Part shown: positions 18,674-29,821 of the stretch, one piece after another | Layout of the letters: each line of letters begins with the position of its first letter | Numbering within the stretch: position 1 is the stretch's first letter | NCBI GenBank assembly: GCA_965644315.1 | Contig: CBFFRQ010000069.1 | Location: 1,302,001 to 1,366,000, forward strand | Reading direction: 5' to 3' | Length of the DNA stretch: 64,000 nucleotides | DNA from: Caecitellus pseudoparvulus | Taxonomy: Eukaryota; Bigyra: Bicosoecida | Notes under the pieces: generated by a model | The model's input: the letters and a program-made list of their open reading frames with translations, nothing else | Database searches by the model: none | Told to the model about the DNA's origin: nothing | Translations under genes and position numbers: made by a program

Positions 18674-20405
18674 CTACACTGCCACGCCATTCGCGGCACA
18701 CCACTGCTTGATGACCGAGACGAAGAACTCAGTCTGGGGGTTGGTGGTATTGCGCAGCATGCTCATGACATCAGCGAGCACCTCCTTCCCCAGCTTCCCT
18801 GCGATGACCAGCTGGAAGACGCCCATGCAAGCCCCCCGCTTACCTTCCCAGTACTCTGGCTCTGAGTCCAGGCGCTCCAGCACGTCGAACGCCTTGGCTG
18901 CAAAGTAGAAGGCACCCATCTTGTAGCAGTCGTTCGCGATCAAGCGCAGGAGGTTCAAGCTGTCTGCTGACGTGTCCATCTTCAAGTACAGCTCCCAAGC
19001 CTGTTTGGCCTTGCCGTTCATGATGTAGCACCGAGCGAGCCAGGAGAGGAAGGTGTACTCGCGCTGCATCTTGTCACTCTGGACAAGCAGCAGCGCCTCC
19101 TCGCCCTCCTTGTAGTTCCCCGACGCTGCACAGGTGATGCCAAAGTTCCAGTTGAAGTTGTCGTCCATGTACAGGTAGGCTTTGATGCTGTCCAGGAACA
19201 TGTGCACATCGTCGAACTGCTTCTGCAAGAAGAAGCACGATGCCATGCACTGCCTGCCAGGGATGGTGTCACACTCTGTGGGGGAGTCCCCCACGAGTCG
19301 GTACAATTGTGCTGCGGAGGCCAGGAACTCCTTGTTGTCTGTGGCTTGCCCAAGGGCAGCCAGCACTACCGCCTTCAAGATGTACTCATGGGGCACTTGG
19401 GGCTGCATGTCCTGGATGCGGTCGAACGCCTCCTGCAGGTGCCCGTTCTTTAGGTAGTAAATGACCAAGTTCAGCTTAGCCTCGGGGATGTGGTGCACAA
19501 GCTGCGGCAGCACGCGCAGCGCGTTGGCGCCGTTGCGGAACACGACCAAGTTGTGCTGCAACAGGTCGACATCGTCCAAGTTCACCCCCGCGTCCTTGAG
19601 GGGCTTCAGCTCCGCCTCTGCTGCCTTGCCGTTGTACAGGCGGAAGTGGTTGCATGCTTTGACGTTCAACGCCACGATCGACTCGGGGTACTTCTGTGTG
19701 TACACGCCCAGCAGCTCCAAGCTGACGTCGTAGTAGTCCATCTGCGCATGCAGCGAGCCGGCGCGGGGTGCAGCGCATGGGCGACGGCGCTGTCAGGCGA
19801 AGGGGCTGGCGCACCTTATAGTAGCACATTGCAATGTACACGTTCAGCGCAGCATCGTTGCGGTGGTCGAGTAGCAGAGCTTTGTACACGAGGCGCGCTT
19901 CGTCAAAGTGGGCTCTGTGGTAGTGTGCAGCGGCAAGGCAGAGCTGGTCCAGCTTCACATCCTCAAGCTGGGCGTGGTACGACGTCAAGGCGGCCTCGTC
20001 GCCTTGCCTCTGCGCCAGCTGAAACAGCAGGCGAACCTGCAGCTTGCCCCCGTCGCCTTTGTGTGCAGCCTCAGAAGCCTCCTCCAGGCGCCCCAAGTAC
20101 AGGAGACAAGTAGCACGGTACACGTTGAGAATCGGGCGATCTGCCATGGCAAGCAGCTCATCGTACGTTTCGAGGGCACGCTCATAGTCCCCCAGGTGCC
20201 ACGCGCAGTACGCAATCCAGTGCAGTGTCGTTTCATCCACCTCTCCCGACCGGCGCTTGAAGTCCAGCACAGCCAGGGCGCCACTGAAGTCCTGCTTCGA
20301 CACGAAGTCTTCAATGGTAGGAATATCAGCTTTTCCAATGCCCCTGGCTTGTCGGCGCTTGCTCCCCGCGCCGCCCGACTGTTTCCCGACCCGGCGAGCC
20401 AGCAT
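18674..20405 (-). CDS. IFT56: Intraflagellar transport protein 56 (TTC26/DYF-13)
   Basis: Exons 20405-19815 and 19741-18674 give 552 aa, the normal length for IFT56. Similarity to the known family is strong throughout. The N-terminus reads [22 protein letters not shown], followed by [22 protein letters not shown], then across the splice [37 protein letters not shown] and [19 protein letters not shown]. Further on come [46 protein letters not shown] and [12 protein letters not shown]-like residues near the C-terminus. It is a TPR-repeat subunit of IFT-B that carries a subset of motility proteins into the cilium. Its presence is the strongest evidence that this organism builds a flagellum. Confidence 0.95.
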
Positions 20406-20571
20406 GGTGGCGTTGCGTGGGGAAACGCTCTCAACGGAAGCCCTCCAAGTGGCCTGGCCCACCTCTCGCCTGCAGCACTGCGATGCAGGGCGCGGCGCAA
20501 GTCAGAACAGCAGTCGCGGTTCGACATGTATTGTGCGCGACCGGTTTTGCATGCAGTGGGTGAGTGTTGTC

Positions 20572-21900
20572 TCAGTCGGTGCTGAAGGTGAGGCTGCCAT
20601 CCGCGTTTGCTGTCACGAGGGAGCTGTGGGGTTGGGTCTCTGCTGGCGCAATGTCAGCAGGTTCAGTTCGGAGACAAGAAGCCTCCTGCTCAGCTCCACT
20701 CTGCAATGTGCTCGGAATGGACATCATCAGCATGGCGTCACCCTCGCCGCCCAGCGTGAGTGGCGCTTGCGGCACACTCTCTGACGCTGCTGCGCCAGCC
20801 TTCGCGGATGTGCCACTCTTCTTCGCAAGATACTCTGCTGCCAATGACCGCATGCCCTCGCTTGGTGAAACAGTCTGTGTCTCCGCACACGCCACTGCGT
20901 GTGTGAGAGCTGCAGGCGCCACAGCAATTGCGGCGGAGGAGACAGCGCCTCCACTGGCTGCCGCTGCATGACCAGCCCTTGGCCCGCTCGCTGTGGACAC
21001 CCCACGACAAGCCAGGCGAGGTGCAGATGACAGAGTTGCTGCAGCAGGCCCTCGGGTTTGGGAGCTGGGCTGAGGTGAACCTGAGCGCCAAGTAAGCCTG
21101 GCGCCAGCTGAGAGCAAGACGCTGACCAGCTTGTGGCCACGGGCACCATCGAGCGTGTCTGCAGCCTTCTTCACTCCAGCGGGAGGTGTGCATGGGTTTT
21201 TCCACGCCATAATGGGGTTCGGGGCCGACGGAGCAGCAGCAGCCACTGCCAGGGAAAGCGGCATCACGTCAGCGTTGGCCACAGAGTTCGGGTCAGCTCC
21301 CAGCTTGAGCAAGGCCGCTGTGAAGGGCACATCGTGCATGGCTACGGAACAGTGAAGCGGGGCAAAGCCGTTGCTCCCCACAGGGCGGTTGATGGAAAGG
21401 CCCAGCTTCATCAGCAGGCGAGTGCTGGCCTCTCGGGCAGCAGAAGACACTGTGCTGGCGCTGGCAACTTCTTGCAAGAGCCCACGACACGCCCGCTGGG
21501 TGTAGTCAAAGCCTTGAACAACCATATAGCGCATAAGCGTGGTGTGCCCCCGGCAAGCTGCCGCAGTGAACATGCGGATGGTGAAGTACGGCAGCAATTC
21601 CTGTGGCTTGGCCCGCCCGACAGTGCTCATTATCGGGCGCAGGCTCCCTTCCTCAGCATGTGACAGCAAGTCCTGCCCTTGCAACAGCAACTGCTTTGCA
21701 TAAGTTGGCTGCGTCGCCCGCATGCTTTCGAGCCACTGCATGTTTTCTTCAAATGTGCACGAAGTGGCGAATACGCCATGGTAGTCCACAGGCATGCCCA
21801 CTGCTGCGGCTAAGGCCTCGGGGGTGATGGTGGGGCACTCGTGACGAGAGCATGCACGAAGAGAAGTGCTGGGGAACAAGAAGTTGCCATGCAGTGCCAT
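20572..21900 (-). CDS. Ankyrin-repeat protein, 442 aa
   Basis: A single exon. The N-terminal 150 residues are helical (MQWLESMRATQPTYAKQLLLQ). Ankyrin-type repeats run from about residue 95 to 240 and include FTAAACRGHTTLMRYMVVQGFD and GFAPLHCSVAMHDVPFTAALLKLGADPNSVANADVMPLSLAV. A further element (LVSVLLSAGARLTWRSG) follows. The last 150 residues are Ser/Ala/Thr-rich and probably disordered. Ankyrin stacks bind other proteins, and nothing here names the partner. It is transcribed in the same direction as IFT56, 166 bp upstream of it. Confidence 0.7.
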   Translation of the reverse strand: MALHGNFLFPSTSLRACSRHECPTITPEALAAAVGMPVDYHGVFATSCTFEENMQWLESMRATQPTYAKQLLLQGQDLLSHAEEGSLRPIMSTVGRAKPQELLPYFTIRMFTAAACRGHTTLMRYMVVQGFDYTQRACRGLLQEVASASTVSSAAREASTRLLMKLGLSINRPVGSNGFAPLHCSVAMHDVPFTAALLKLGADPNSVANADVMPLSLAVAAAAPSAPNPIMAWKNPCTPPAGVKKAADTLDGARGHKLVSVLLSAGARLTWRSGSPQPSSQTRGPAAATLSSAPRLACRGVSTASGPRAGHAAAASGGAVSSAAIAVAPAALTHAVACAETQTVSPSEGMRSLAAEYLAKKSGTSAKAGAAASESVPQAPLTLGGEGDAMLMMSIPSTLQSGAEQEASCLRTEPADIAPAETQPHSSLVTANADGSLTFSTD

Positions 21901-22335
21901 ATCTGGCGCTCTTTATTCGGTGTCCCGTACAAGTGGTGGGTCGTCGTTTCAGGATGAAACGTCGGAGCCGCCCTCTACCCCCTGCGTCCCCATGCAAAGA
22001 GGCTGAGACAAGGGGTGTCAGTGAAAACCGATGTGGTGGCATGAGCCACCTGCGTGAATTGATGCCTCGGTGACAGGGCCCACAACCCCCCCTGCACGGC
22101 AGCGGGCCCTCAGCGCCCTCCCCTGCACAGTTGACGCGGCAGTGCCATTCCCCCCTCGTCAAAACTAATCAGCACAGTGAGGCAGGAACATTTCGTCTAC
22201 AGTCAGTCAGATCATTGTCTGGGAGCGCGACTCCTTGGCACCTTTGCGAGAACGGAGTGCTTCCTCCGCGGGTCATTCACTGCCCCTGCCAAATCCGCCG
22301 CGCACGACCGTGTGCGTTGCAGAGGCGCCGGAGAC
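21901..22335. other. divergent promoter spacer between ankyrin and G-beta genes
   Basis: A 435-bp spacer. The only structure seen is a short perfect inverted repeat (CGTTTCA, 3-nt loop, TGAAACG) at 21945-21961. It contains no octamer and no credible gene. Confidence 0.5.
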
Positions 22336-23620
22336 ATGGCAGCAGCTGGAGGGCGGAGAAGGGCAAAACGAAGCGAGGTCAGCAAGCGGCTGAATCAGGC
22401 AAAGGTACGCGTGGGAGCCGGACTGGAGCTGAATGCTGCGTTGCGGAAACTCACTGCATCACCCGCTGCTGCAGAGCGAAGTTGCAGGCCTCAAGAAGGA
22501 GCTGGAGGCCCTGCACGCGGAAAACGACAATGTCTTACATGGTGTCTGGGCTTCACTTGGGACAGCAAGCAAGGGCTCTCAAGCCGTGACTTTCTCTTTG
22601 GCCCGGCGGCTTGCTGGGCACTTTGGCAAGGTGAAGGCTCTGCATTGGGGCAGCAGCAGCAAACTAGCTTCAGCTTCGCAGGACGGCAAGCTATTCGTCT
22701 GGGATGCAGCAAACGATGCCAGGACACTGTCCATTAAGTTGGAGTCCGCATGGGTCATGGCTTGCGCGATGGAGCGTTCCGAGCAGCGAATCATTGCCTG
22801 CGGAGGTCTGGACAACACGTGCAGTCTGTACGACTGTGAAGTCACAGCTCCCACCATAAGCAAACCATCTGCCGAGTTCACGGGGCACGAAGGGTACCTG
22901 TCCAAAGTCACATTCATCGACAAGCACCACATTTTGACTGCTTCTGGGGACTCGACATGCTGTATCTGGGATGCTTCCTCTGGCCAGCGCCTGCACAAAT
23001 TCGAAGACCATGCCGCAGATGTCGCAAGGTGAGAAAGCGCGCCCAGGCCCGCTTTATGCCCAGCCCTGTTCATGGTATGCTTCGCCTCCTCTTGCAGTGT
23101 GGACCTGCAGCCAGGCAACACGAATGTGTTTGCCAGCGGGTCGTGTGATGGCACAGTGCGAGTGTGGGACGTGCGGACGGGGAGGTGCACGCACTGCTTC
23201 CTGGGGCATGACTCCGATGTCAACGATGTAGCCTTCTTCCCAAGCGGCCACGTCGTCTGCTCTGGGTCTGATGACTCTACGTGCAGGATGTTTGACATGC
23301 GGGCCCGCTGCACAATCAACCTGCTTTCGCACGAGGCCAAGACTGGTTCCATCGTGTCTTCCATCGGCGTGTCCCATTCAGGAGCATTCCTTATCGCCGG
23401 CTACGAAGATTGCACTGCATGTGCATGGGATGTGACGTCAAAGGACATGCGCTTCCACCAGTTGGGTAGTGGCCGGGATACAGGAGGGCATCGTGGCCAG
23501 GCAGGCCATACAGGCCGGGTGGAGTGTCTCGGCGTGAGCACTGACGGCCAAGCCATCGCCACAGGCGGCTGGGACAACATGGTCCTCGTCTGGAGCGGCG
23601 CGAAGAGCTCCGGCAAGTGA
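22336..23620 (+). CDS. GNB: Heterotrimeric G-protein beta subunit
   Basis: Exons 22336-22404, 22475-23028 and 23098-23620 give 381 aa. The N-terminal coiled-coil helix (SEVAGLKKELEALHAEND) is the G-gamma-binding helix of G-beta. Seven WD repeats follow: GHFGKVKALHWGSSSKLASASQDGKLFVWD, then RIIACGGLDNTCSLYD, ILTASGDSTCCIWD, VFASGSCDGTVRVWD, VVCSGSDDSTCRMFD, LIAGYEDCTACAWD and AIATGGWDNMVLVWS. The ASGSCDGT-x-RVWD and GHDSDVND-V-x-FFPSG segments are characteristic of G-beta rather than RACK1. It implies heterotrimeric G-protein signalling at the plasma membrane. An insertion of about ten residues (GRDTGGHRGQ) lies before the last blade. Confidence 0.9.
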
Positions 23621-23644
23621 GGATGCTCCACAATTCACTGACGA

Positions 23645-26600
23645 TCAAATGACTCCAGCCTCGGACAGGAGGGTGCTGGGTGGGGCTGTCTGCTCTGGCG
23701 TAGCCCTTGACAAGGCATCCGACACAGTGCGTGGTGGTGGAAGGCCGACTCGCATGATAGACTGCACAAGCTCCCTTGCAGAGGGCCCAGACTGAGCAGG
23801 CTGCTGATCATGACCAATGCTGCCTACGTCAGGCATATCAGCACCCTGCTCAGCAACTGAGCTGCCCACTTCAGTGGCTTGCAGGAAAACAGGCCTTCCA
23901 GGCACTTCAGCACTGCCAGTGAAGCGTCGATGATGTTCGGAGCCACTGGAACGCGCCGGCGGCCTTCGAACCCTCACAGGTGGGAGCCGCCGTGAATGGC
24001 TAGAGCTGCTCTCTCTCATGCTTGTGTGCAGCTCTTGTGTGGAAGAGAGCGGTGGGGCTGAGGGGTTGTCTGGGTGTTGCTGCCCTTCGTGGAGAGGACT
24101 CCTCACAGGCACACCTTGCACCACAAGGTCGCTTTCAAGCGAGGCGGCCGCCTGCCGCTGTCTAGCCATGGCGATGCCCCGTTGGCTTGGTGGGAGAGAG
24201 GCTACTTCAACAGTTTGGCTCTTGGAGGCACTGCGCATGGCCGGTGTTGATACTTGTGCGCTGGGCTTCAGGTTGCTCTCAGCAGCGCCAGCAACGCCAC
24301 GACCACCATCTGGTGCGGAGTGAGCACGGGCCACGTGGGACTGCTCCACTGCTTCGGCTCTGGCATCTCCCCGGAAACTCGAGGCCTCTGCGGTCCCAAC
24401 AAATGAAGCCGAATCTGCGTGGATCAACTGAGCAACAGGGTGATCAGCGCTGTCTACGAAGCGGCAGGCTATTTCCAGACGCAGAAGTGGCGACAAATAA
24501 ACTCGGCACAGCAGACCTGAATGCGGATGTTCCAGCTGCGCATGGACAGCTGGGAGTGCTGGCTGAAGTGCCGCATCTGAGCTGCACGTCACCATGGATG
24601 CGAGGAGGGTGCTGTCGCCACTAGCAGCACGTAGCATATCGGACAGGATGCCCTTGAGGAGAGCATGCAGCGAAGACCGCCCATGCAATTTGTCCTTGGC
24701 TTGCTCCCAAGCCGCGTTCACCGCAGCTTTAGTGCTTGGCGTCGCCCGGAAGCCAGGCCCCAGGAGTTGCACTCCGCCTTGGCCAGGGCGGTCGGCGGCG
24801 GCGTGGGAGTGAGCCAGATCACGACCCGCAGCGGCACCCGAGGTCGGTCTTAACGGAAGACCACCCCATGGACTTCGCTGCTGCATGGGGGTCAGCACAT
24901 TGCATGGACTGGATGTAGGGTCCAGACCGCCTTGGCCCACCCGTGGCGTCAGCGTGGGTGGCTGGGGCCCTGACAGGCTTCCGACAGAGGAGCTGTCCCC
25001 CGCCAAAGTTCCACGCGGATTTGGCCTAAATACAGGAGTTTCCGTGCTTTCCGGCATGGAGTGCTCTGCAAGTGGGCCAGGGGAGCCCCGAGAGGCACTG
25101 GCAGGCGCGGAGGGCGGCCGAGAGCCGGGGGAGCGCTCCCATGCTGGTGGACTCTCCGCACCTGAGAGTGACTCGCCGTCACCACGGGCAGCTGCGTCTG
25201 CTCGGCTTTGATTGCGCACTGCTAAGCGCTCACCTTGCTCGGGCACGGGGCGCTCTCTAAGCTGCTGTGTCAGGTGAGCCACCCGGCCTTCCAGCTGCTT
25301 CACTCTTATGGCCAGGGCCCGACGCTGAGCCAAGACGTCACGGGGCACTGGCGTGCTCTGAGGCCGGGAGGGAGATGCAGGCTCCCACAGTGCTTCTGGA
25401 AAGGCGTCAGGACATGCACCACTCTCATCCGACCAAGGCGACCCTGTCTCCTGGCCCCGGGCGGGCGGGAAGTGAACACGACGTTGGGGAGTGACGGGGG
25501 CCGGCGGAACAGCCGCCCCCCCGTCTTCAATCTGATCTGGGCTAGCCACTGCCGGGTCTCCTTGAGAAGTACGGTGCTTTTGAGGCGTTTCTGGAGCACC
25601 CGGGCTATGAAGCAGGGTTTCTTCACATTGTCCCGTGCTGGTGGCATGCGTTTCAGGCAGCGTTCCCGTCAGATGGCCAGGAAGAGCAGGCAGGCTTCCC
25701 CCCTGCCCCAGCGCACGCTGTTCATCGTAAGCTGAATCTGTGCCCACAGCAACTGAGGTTGTTTGAGGTGGAATGTATGGACGTGCTGCCAGACCCTGGT
25801 CTTGACCTCGCCTGGGGTGCCGACGCATTGAAACGCTCCGACTGCGCCCCCCTCGGTTCAGCGACGGCGGGCCCGCCGCAGCCAAAACTCGCCCAGGCAA
25901 GCGCCAAGACTGGGTGATTTCTCGAGCTTCCTGTGGCGGAGCGAGGTGCCCACCAGACTGCTCTTCTAGCGCATCTCGCAAGTCCCAAGCCGCACTTCGA
26001 AGCCGAGCATTCTCCATCCTACAATCTGCAAGTTCTTTCCGACATTGCTGCAGCTGCAGCTGCACGGAATCACTGACTGCTGGAGGAACGATCGAGGCAG
26101 CTGCAGGCTGCGCAGAAGAGCGTCGCTGGACTACGGTGGAAACCGGCTCAGTCTCTTCATGTCTCGCACGTGCGCTACTCGCAGGGTGGGCATTAGAGGG
26201 CGGTGTCCTATCCGGCGTCGGGGGCATATAGTCTGATTCTTGTGTGGTGATTTTGGCCGTGACATCACGTGGGCTCCACTGCGTGGCACAGTCGGCAGTT
26301 GGAGCCACACTCCCAGTGGCTGCTTGCCCCTTCGGTGTCCTACGCTTGCGTGTCCGCCGGCTCCGCCGCTTTGGGGATGCAGCTTCTACCTCTGACTGCG
26401 CCCGTTCGGCACCCTGCTGCCGAGGAGAGGAGCATCGTGAGCTGTCGCCATCGTAGTCTACCTGTGCCGGTTTTCCTTCAACAGGCTCAAGGGGACGGAC
26501 CGCAGAGGTTTCTGGTCCCTCAACAGCAGCCGTGGAAGCAGTGCAGTGCACTTCGACCACCTGGTGAACTGGGCTTGCACAAGAGTCTCCTCCTGACTCG

Positions 26601-29600
26601 ACGGACTGCCCTTGTACCAGGCTGAGCGAGGACGCAGCCGGCAGACTTACCCCATCTGTCGTCAAGGGCGCCGCCCGCTGCTCAACTCGAGGTCCGTCCG
26701 CCCCCTCCTTCGTTGTTGGAACGCTCAAAGCTGCCCCCCTAGGGCCTTGCACGTGCTCTGTGTCAGGCCCGCTATCGTATCTTGCAGCTGGCGCAGGGGG
26801 TGACGTCAGACCCTCATCGTGAGCCTGGCTTGGCGCTGACATGCCGGCCTTGGCCTGAATGGCTTTCTGGCGGCTTCGACGCTTGCTCGCATGTGACCCT
26901 AAGTCACGCTCAGTCAAGTCGTACTGGCGCATGAGGAAGCTCACGTCAATGCCCATGCTCGCCGCTCTGCGCGCCAGGGAGACCAAACGAGCTTCGTCAA
27001 TCCCTGCCTTGCGCTCCAAGGCCAAGAACCTCTCTTGCAGGTTGGAATGCAACGAGCGCTCTTCTTGCAACTCCTGTTGGGCCAGAGCTAGACGCTCGCT
27101 GCACTCAGCAGCCAAACCGGTGGCTTCGTCTGCTTCAGCCATGGCTTTCAGCTGCTCGGCTTGAGCCTGGGCCGCTGCCCATTGTGCATCCATCTGCACA
27201 CGCCGAAGAAGCTCTTGGACGCGGGCAAGCTGCTCTTGAGCCGTTGCAGCGCTTCGCTGCGCGGCAGCGCGCGCTCTGAGCTGTGCGGGGTCCACCTTCA
27301 ACGCTTCCACACGCTCTTCCGGAGACAGGGAAGCCATCGCTGCTGAAGACAGCATGTGCAAGCGCTCTTTCATCGTGGAGGCTTCTGCCGTCGCCGCATC
27401 TCGTTCCCACTCGACTTGCTGAGTGGCCTTGCGCTGAGAGAGCACTTCGGCCGTGAGAGCACTGACTTTGTCCCGGTACTGCTCCAAGAGCTGAATGACC
27501 CACTTGTCTCGGTGCACTCTCGCCTGCGAAAACGTCAGGGCTTTTCTGACAGCGCTGGTCAAGCTTCCTTGCTCGTCGGCAGCAGGTACCTCAAAGCGGC
27601 GCTCCTCATCAGCTGCTGCCTCAGCACGAGCGAGTTCCCGCTGCGTGGGTTCGGCGTCTAGGTCCATTTCTTTTACCATTGCGCGGGCATCATCCAACGG
27701 AAACGCCTTCGCGGCGTGGGCAGGCTCCATGCCACCATGCTGCACCAGGGCTTGACCTGTTGCAGAATGCAGCAAGCGCGCGAGGCGCTCTTGCCTGCCT
27801 TGAAGTGCTTCGTACAGCGACCCAATTCGTCGGTGCAGCTCATCAAACTTGAGGTCTGCCGTGAGCTTGTGAATATTCATCTCCTGAGCTGTAAGCTGCG
27901 CCTCAGCACGCGCTTTGCCAGCTTCTGTGGCTGCTTGCTCGGCAGCTTGCTCGCTGTCTGCGACACGCTGCCTCGTCTTGGACAACTCAGAGTCAAGGTG
28001 AGCCACCCGCAAATCAGCCGCTTGAAGCTCTTCAAGGATTTCCCGCCGAGTACGATCCGCCCGAACTTGCCTGTGGCGAAACACAGTCTCACTTGCGTGA
28101 GCTGCACCTAGCTTGGTGCGCAGCTCCACCACTTGCTGCAATGAGGAGTCTAGCCGCTCTTCAGCCTCTTCAAGGCGACGGGACGCGCGGCTAGCGGCCA
28201 TATCAGCTGCACTCTGCCTCGCCTCTGCTTCAAGTACTGCTTCCCGCAGCTTCTCACGCTCTGCACTCATGGCTTCCACCTGGATGGTCTTCGTGCGAAG
28301 CGAACTCCGCATCTCCTGCACTTCCTGCCGTAGCAAAGCGACGGTTTCCGAGTCTTTGGCCCTGGATATTTCAACTGCTTGCTTTGCCACAGCAGCTTGC
28401 AGCCGCTGAACGACTCCCCGGACCTTTGACGTCGAAGTGCTCAAGGCTTTCCCAGACCCTGCCAGCAGCGCCCTTGCAGCAGCAGCGTGCTCCGCTTGTG
28501 AGCGGATACGGGCCTCGACGGCGCCCTCCGATTCAACTGACGACGTGGAAGAGACGTCTGAGTCAGTCACACTTGCATCACTGGGCTCCTCTTCAAGGAC
28601 ACTACCTGGTGAGAAGGTGGCCCAGCTGGAGGCGGCTGCACCTTGCGGAGTTCGCTTGGGGCTGGAAGCCTCTGGCAGGACATGGCGGAACCAAGTGTGC
28701 AGAGTGGTCAGCTGGGCACTTTGAGCCGGAGATTGAGGCAGCTGGGATGTTCGCTTTGAAGAAGGCGACACACCACCTGACTGTGGTGCGGGTGAGCTTG
28801 CCGGGCGAGGCTGCGGCTGAGACCTGCTCTCCTGGGCTGCAAGCAGGTCCTTGAAGGAGTGCAGGCGTCGGCTGAGTGCAGAATGCCGCCCTATAGTGGT
28901 CTCTGAAGAGGCAGCTTCTACTATCTCTTCAGCTGCCGTGCTTTCCCCAGGCACGGCAGCGGCGCCTGCTGCGGGTGAAGCCAGCCTCCGCGAGCTCTTG
29001 CGTTGCATGCGCCGCATGCGGGAAGCAATGCTCCGGAGCTCCTTGTTCCGGGCATCCCTCCGCACCTTGCTTTCTGCAAGAGCTTCATCTAGAGATGCGA
29101 GGTGTGCTGCGAGCAGAGCTGGTGTCACCTCTGTGGTGAGCTGGTCTGCCTGCTTCGCGGGGCCGCACTCGACCTCGACGCCTGTCATGGCCTGAAGCTC
29201 TTTCCACTCGGCCTCATCCTTGCACTGCATAGTCCGAGGCGCGCCGACACTCGCAGCAGCTGCTTGTGCGCGAGAGACCAATGCCTGGAGTTGGCTGTGC
29301 ACCTCAAAAGCTCGAGCATGCGAGGCTTGCCGCAGAGAATGTAAGCTGATCTTCATACCTGGAAGATCCAGCTCGGGTGAAGCAGCTGCTGGGCGATCCA
29401 CACTTGTATCCACGCTACCCGCATCCTCATTTGAGCTGGAAGTGATTGACGTTCGACTTGTGTGTCGTGTGCTGCCAGGGGGCGAGCTCACCGGCGCTGA
29501 TGACGCCGGCGAGCGCACCAGGGAGCCCCGTGGTGCTTGCGAGGGGCTCGCCACGGCAGGCAGCGAGGGAAGTGCGTGCCGCACCCAAGTGGGGGAAGGG

Positions 29601-29821
29601 GAGGGTGTACTAAGAGGAAGCTCAGACAAGATGCTGACATCCTTAGCTCGGTTGCTGGGCGAACGGGAGCGTTGGTCGCCCTCCACCCGAGCGGTCGCTG
29701 CGATAATCACAGGTGCTGGACGGGGTTTTCGCCTCCTGCGAGGGTTCGGAGAAAGCAGCGCCGCAGCATGCGGTCCGAGCTGAGAAAAAGGCGACTTTGA
29801 ACCCCTCGAGTCTGCTTGCAT
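23645..29821 (-). CDS. Giant coiled-coil protein, 2058 aa
   Basis: One uninterrupted frame of 6.2 kb. The first 250 residues are Ser/Pro/Arg-rich and disordered. From about residue 255 to 1000 long Glu/Lys/Arg/Gln/Ala-rich helices are typical of coiled coil, for example LRQEVQEMRSSLRTKTIQVE and REEILEELQAADLRVAHLDS-like runs. A shorter coiled-coil segment lies near 1250-1310, and another near 1450 (RALAIRVKQLEGRVAHLTQQL). The remainder is low complexity with many Ser, Pro and Gln. No catalytic domain is visible. A structural role at a centrosome, basal body or cytoskeleton is plausible from composition, but no orthologue is recognised. The absence of introns in 6 kb is notable next to the intron-bearing neighbours. 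Confidence 0.7.
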   Translation of the reverse strand: MQADSRGSKSPFSQLGPHAAALLSPNPRRRRKPRPAPVIIAATARVEGDQRSRSPSNRAKDVSILSELPLSTPSPSPTWVRHALPSLPAVASPSQAPRGSLVRSPASSAPVSSPPGSTRHTSRTSITSSSNEDAGSVDTSVDRPAAASPELDLPGMKISLHSLRQASHARAFEVHSQLQALVSRAQAAAASVGAPRTMQCKDEAEWKELQAMTGVEVECGPAKQADQLTTEVTPALLAAHLASLDEALAESKVRRDARNKELRSIASRMRRMQRKSSRRLASPAAGAAAVPGESTAAEEIVEAASSETTIGRHSALSRRLHSFKDLLAAQESRSQPQPRPASSPAPQSGGVSPSSKRTSQLPQSPAQSAQLTTLHTWFRHVLPEASSPKRTPQGAAASSWATFSPGSVLEEEPSDASVTDSDVSSTSSVESEGAVEARIRSQAEHAAAARALLAGSGKALSTSTSKVRGVVQRLQAAVAKQAVEISRAKDSETVALLRQEVQEMRSSLRTKTIQVEAMSAEREKLREAVLEAEARQSAADMAASRASRRLEEAEERLDSSLQQVVELRTKLGAAHASETVFRHRQVRADRTRREILEELQAADLRVAHLDSELSKTRQRVADSEQAAEQAATEAGKARAEAQLTAQEMNIHKLTADLKFDELHRRIGSLYEALQGRQERLARLLHSATGQALVQHGGMEPAHAAKAFPLDDARAMVKEMDLDAEPTQRELARAEAAADEERRFEVPAADEQGSLTSAVRKALTFSQARVHRDKWVIQLLEQYRDKVSALTAEVLSQRKATQQVEWERDAATAEASTMKERLHMLSSAAMASLSPEERVEALKVDPAQLRARAAAQRSAATAQEQLARVQELLRRVQMDAQWAAAQAQAEQLKAMAEADEATGLAAECSERLALAQQELQEERSLHSNLQERFLALERKAGIDEARLVSLARRAASMGIDVSFLMRQYDLTERDLGSHASKRRSRQKAIQAKAGMSAPSQAHDEGLTSPPAPAARYDSGPDTEHVQGPRGAALSVPTTKEGADGPRVEQRAAPLTTDGVSLPAASSLSLVQGQSVESGGDSCASPVHQVVEVHCTASTAAVEGPETSAVRPLEPVEGKPAQVDYDGDSSRCSSPRQQGAERAQSEVEAASPKRRSRRTRKRRTPKGQAATGSVAPTADCATQWSPRDVTAKITTQESDYMPPTPDRTPPSNAHPASSARARHEETEPVSTVVQRRSSAQPAAASIVPPAVSDSVQLQLQQCRKELADCRMENARLRSAAWDLRDALEEQSGGHLAPPQEAREITQSWRLPGRVLAAAGPPSLNRGGRSRSVSMRRHPRRGQDQGLAARPYIPPQTTSVAVGTDSAYDEQRALGQGGSLPALPGHLTGTLPETHATSTGQCEETLLHSPGAPETPQKHRTSQGDPAVASPDQIEDGGAAVPPAPVTPQRRVHFPPARGQETGSPWSDESGACPDAFPEALWEPASPSRPQSTPVPRDVLAQRRALAIRVKQLEGRVAHLTQQLRERPVPEQGERLAVRNQSRADAAARGDGESLSGAESPPAWERSPGSRPPSAPASASRGSPGPLAEHSMPESTETPVFRPNPRGTLAGDSSSVGSLSGPQPPTLTPRVGQGGLDPTSSPCNVLTPMQQRSPWGGLPLRPTSGAAAGRDLAHSHAAADRPGQGGVQLLGPGFRATPSTKAAVNAAWEQAKDKLHGRSSLHALLKGILSDMLRAASGDSTLLASMVTCSSDAALQPALPAVHAQLEHPHSGLLCRVYLSPLLRLEIACRFVDSADHPVAQLIHADSASFVGTAEASSFRGDARAEAVEQSHVARAHSAPDGGRGVAGAAESNLKPSAQVSTPAMRSASKSQTVEVASLPPSQRGIAMARQRQAAASLESDLVVQGVPVRSPLHEGQQHPDNPSAPPLSSTQELHTSMRESSSSHSRRLPPVRVRRPPARSSGSEHHRRFTGSAEVPGRPVFLQATEVGSSVAEQGADMPDVGSIGHDQQPAQSGPSARELVQSIMRVGLPPPRTVSDALSRATPEQTAPPSTLLSEAGVI

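Noticed and set aside
21945-21961. Hairpin CGTTTCA-GGA-TGAAACG in the ankyrin/G-beta spacer as a regulatory site
   Set aside because: A single 7-bp inverted repeat is expected by chance at this length and no second copy was found.
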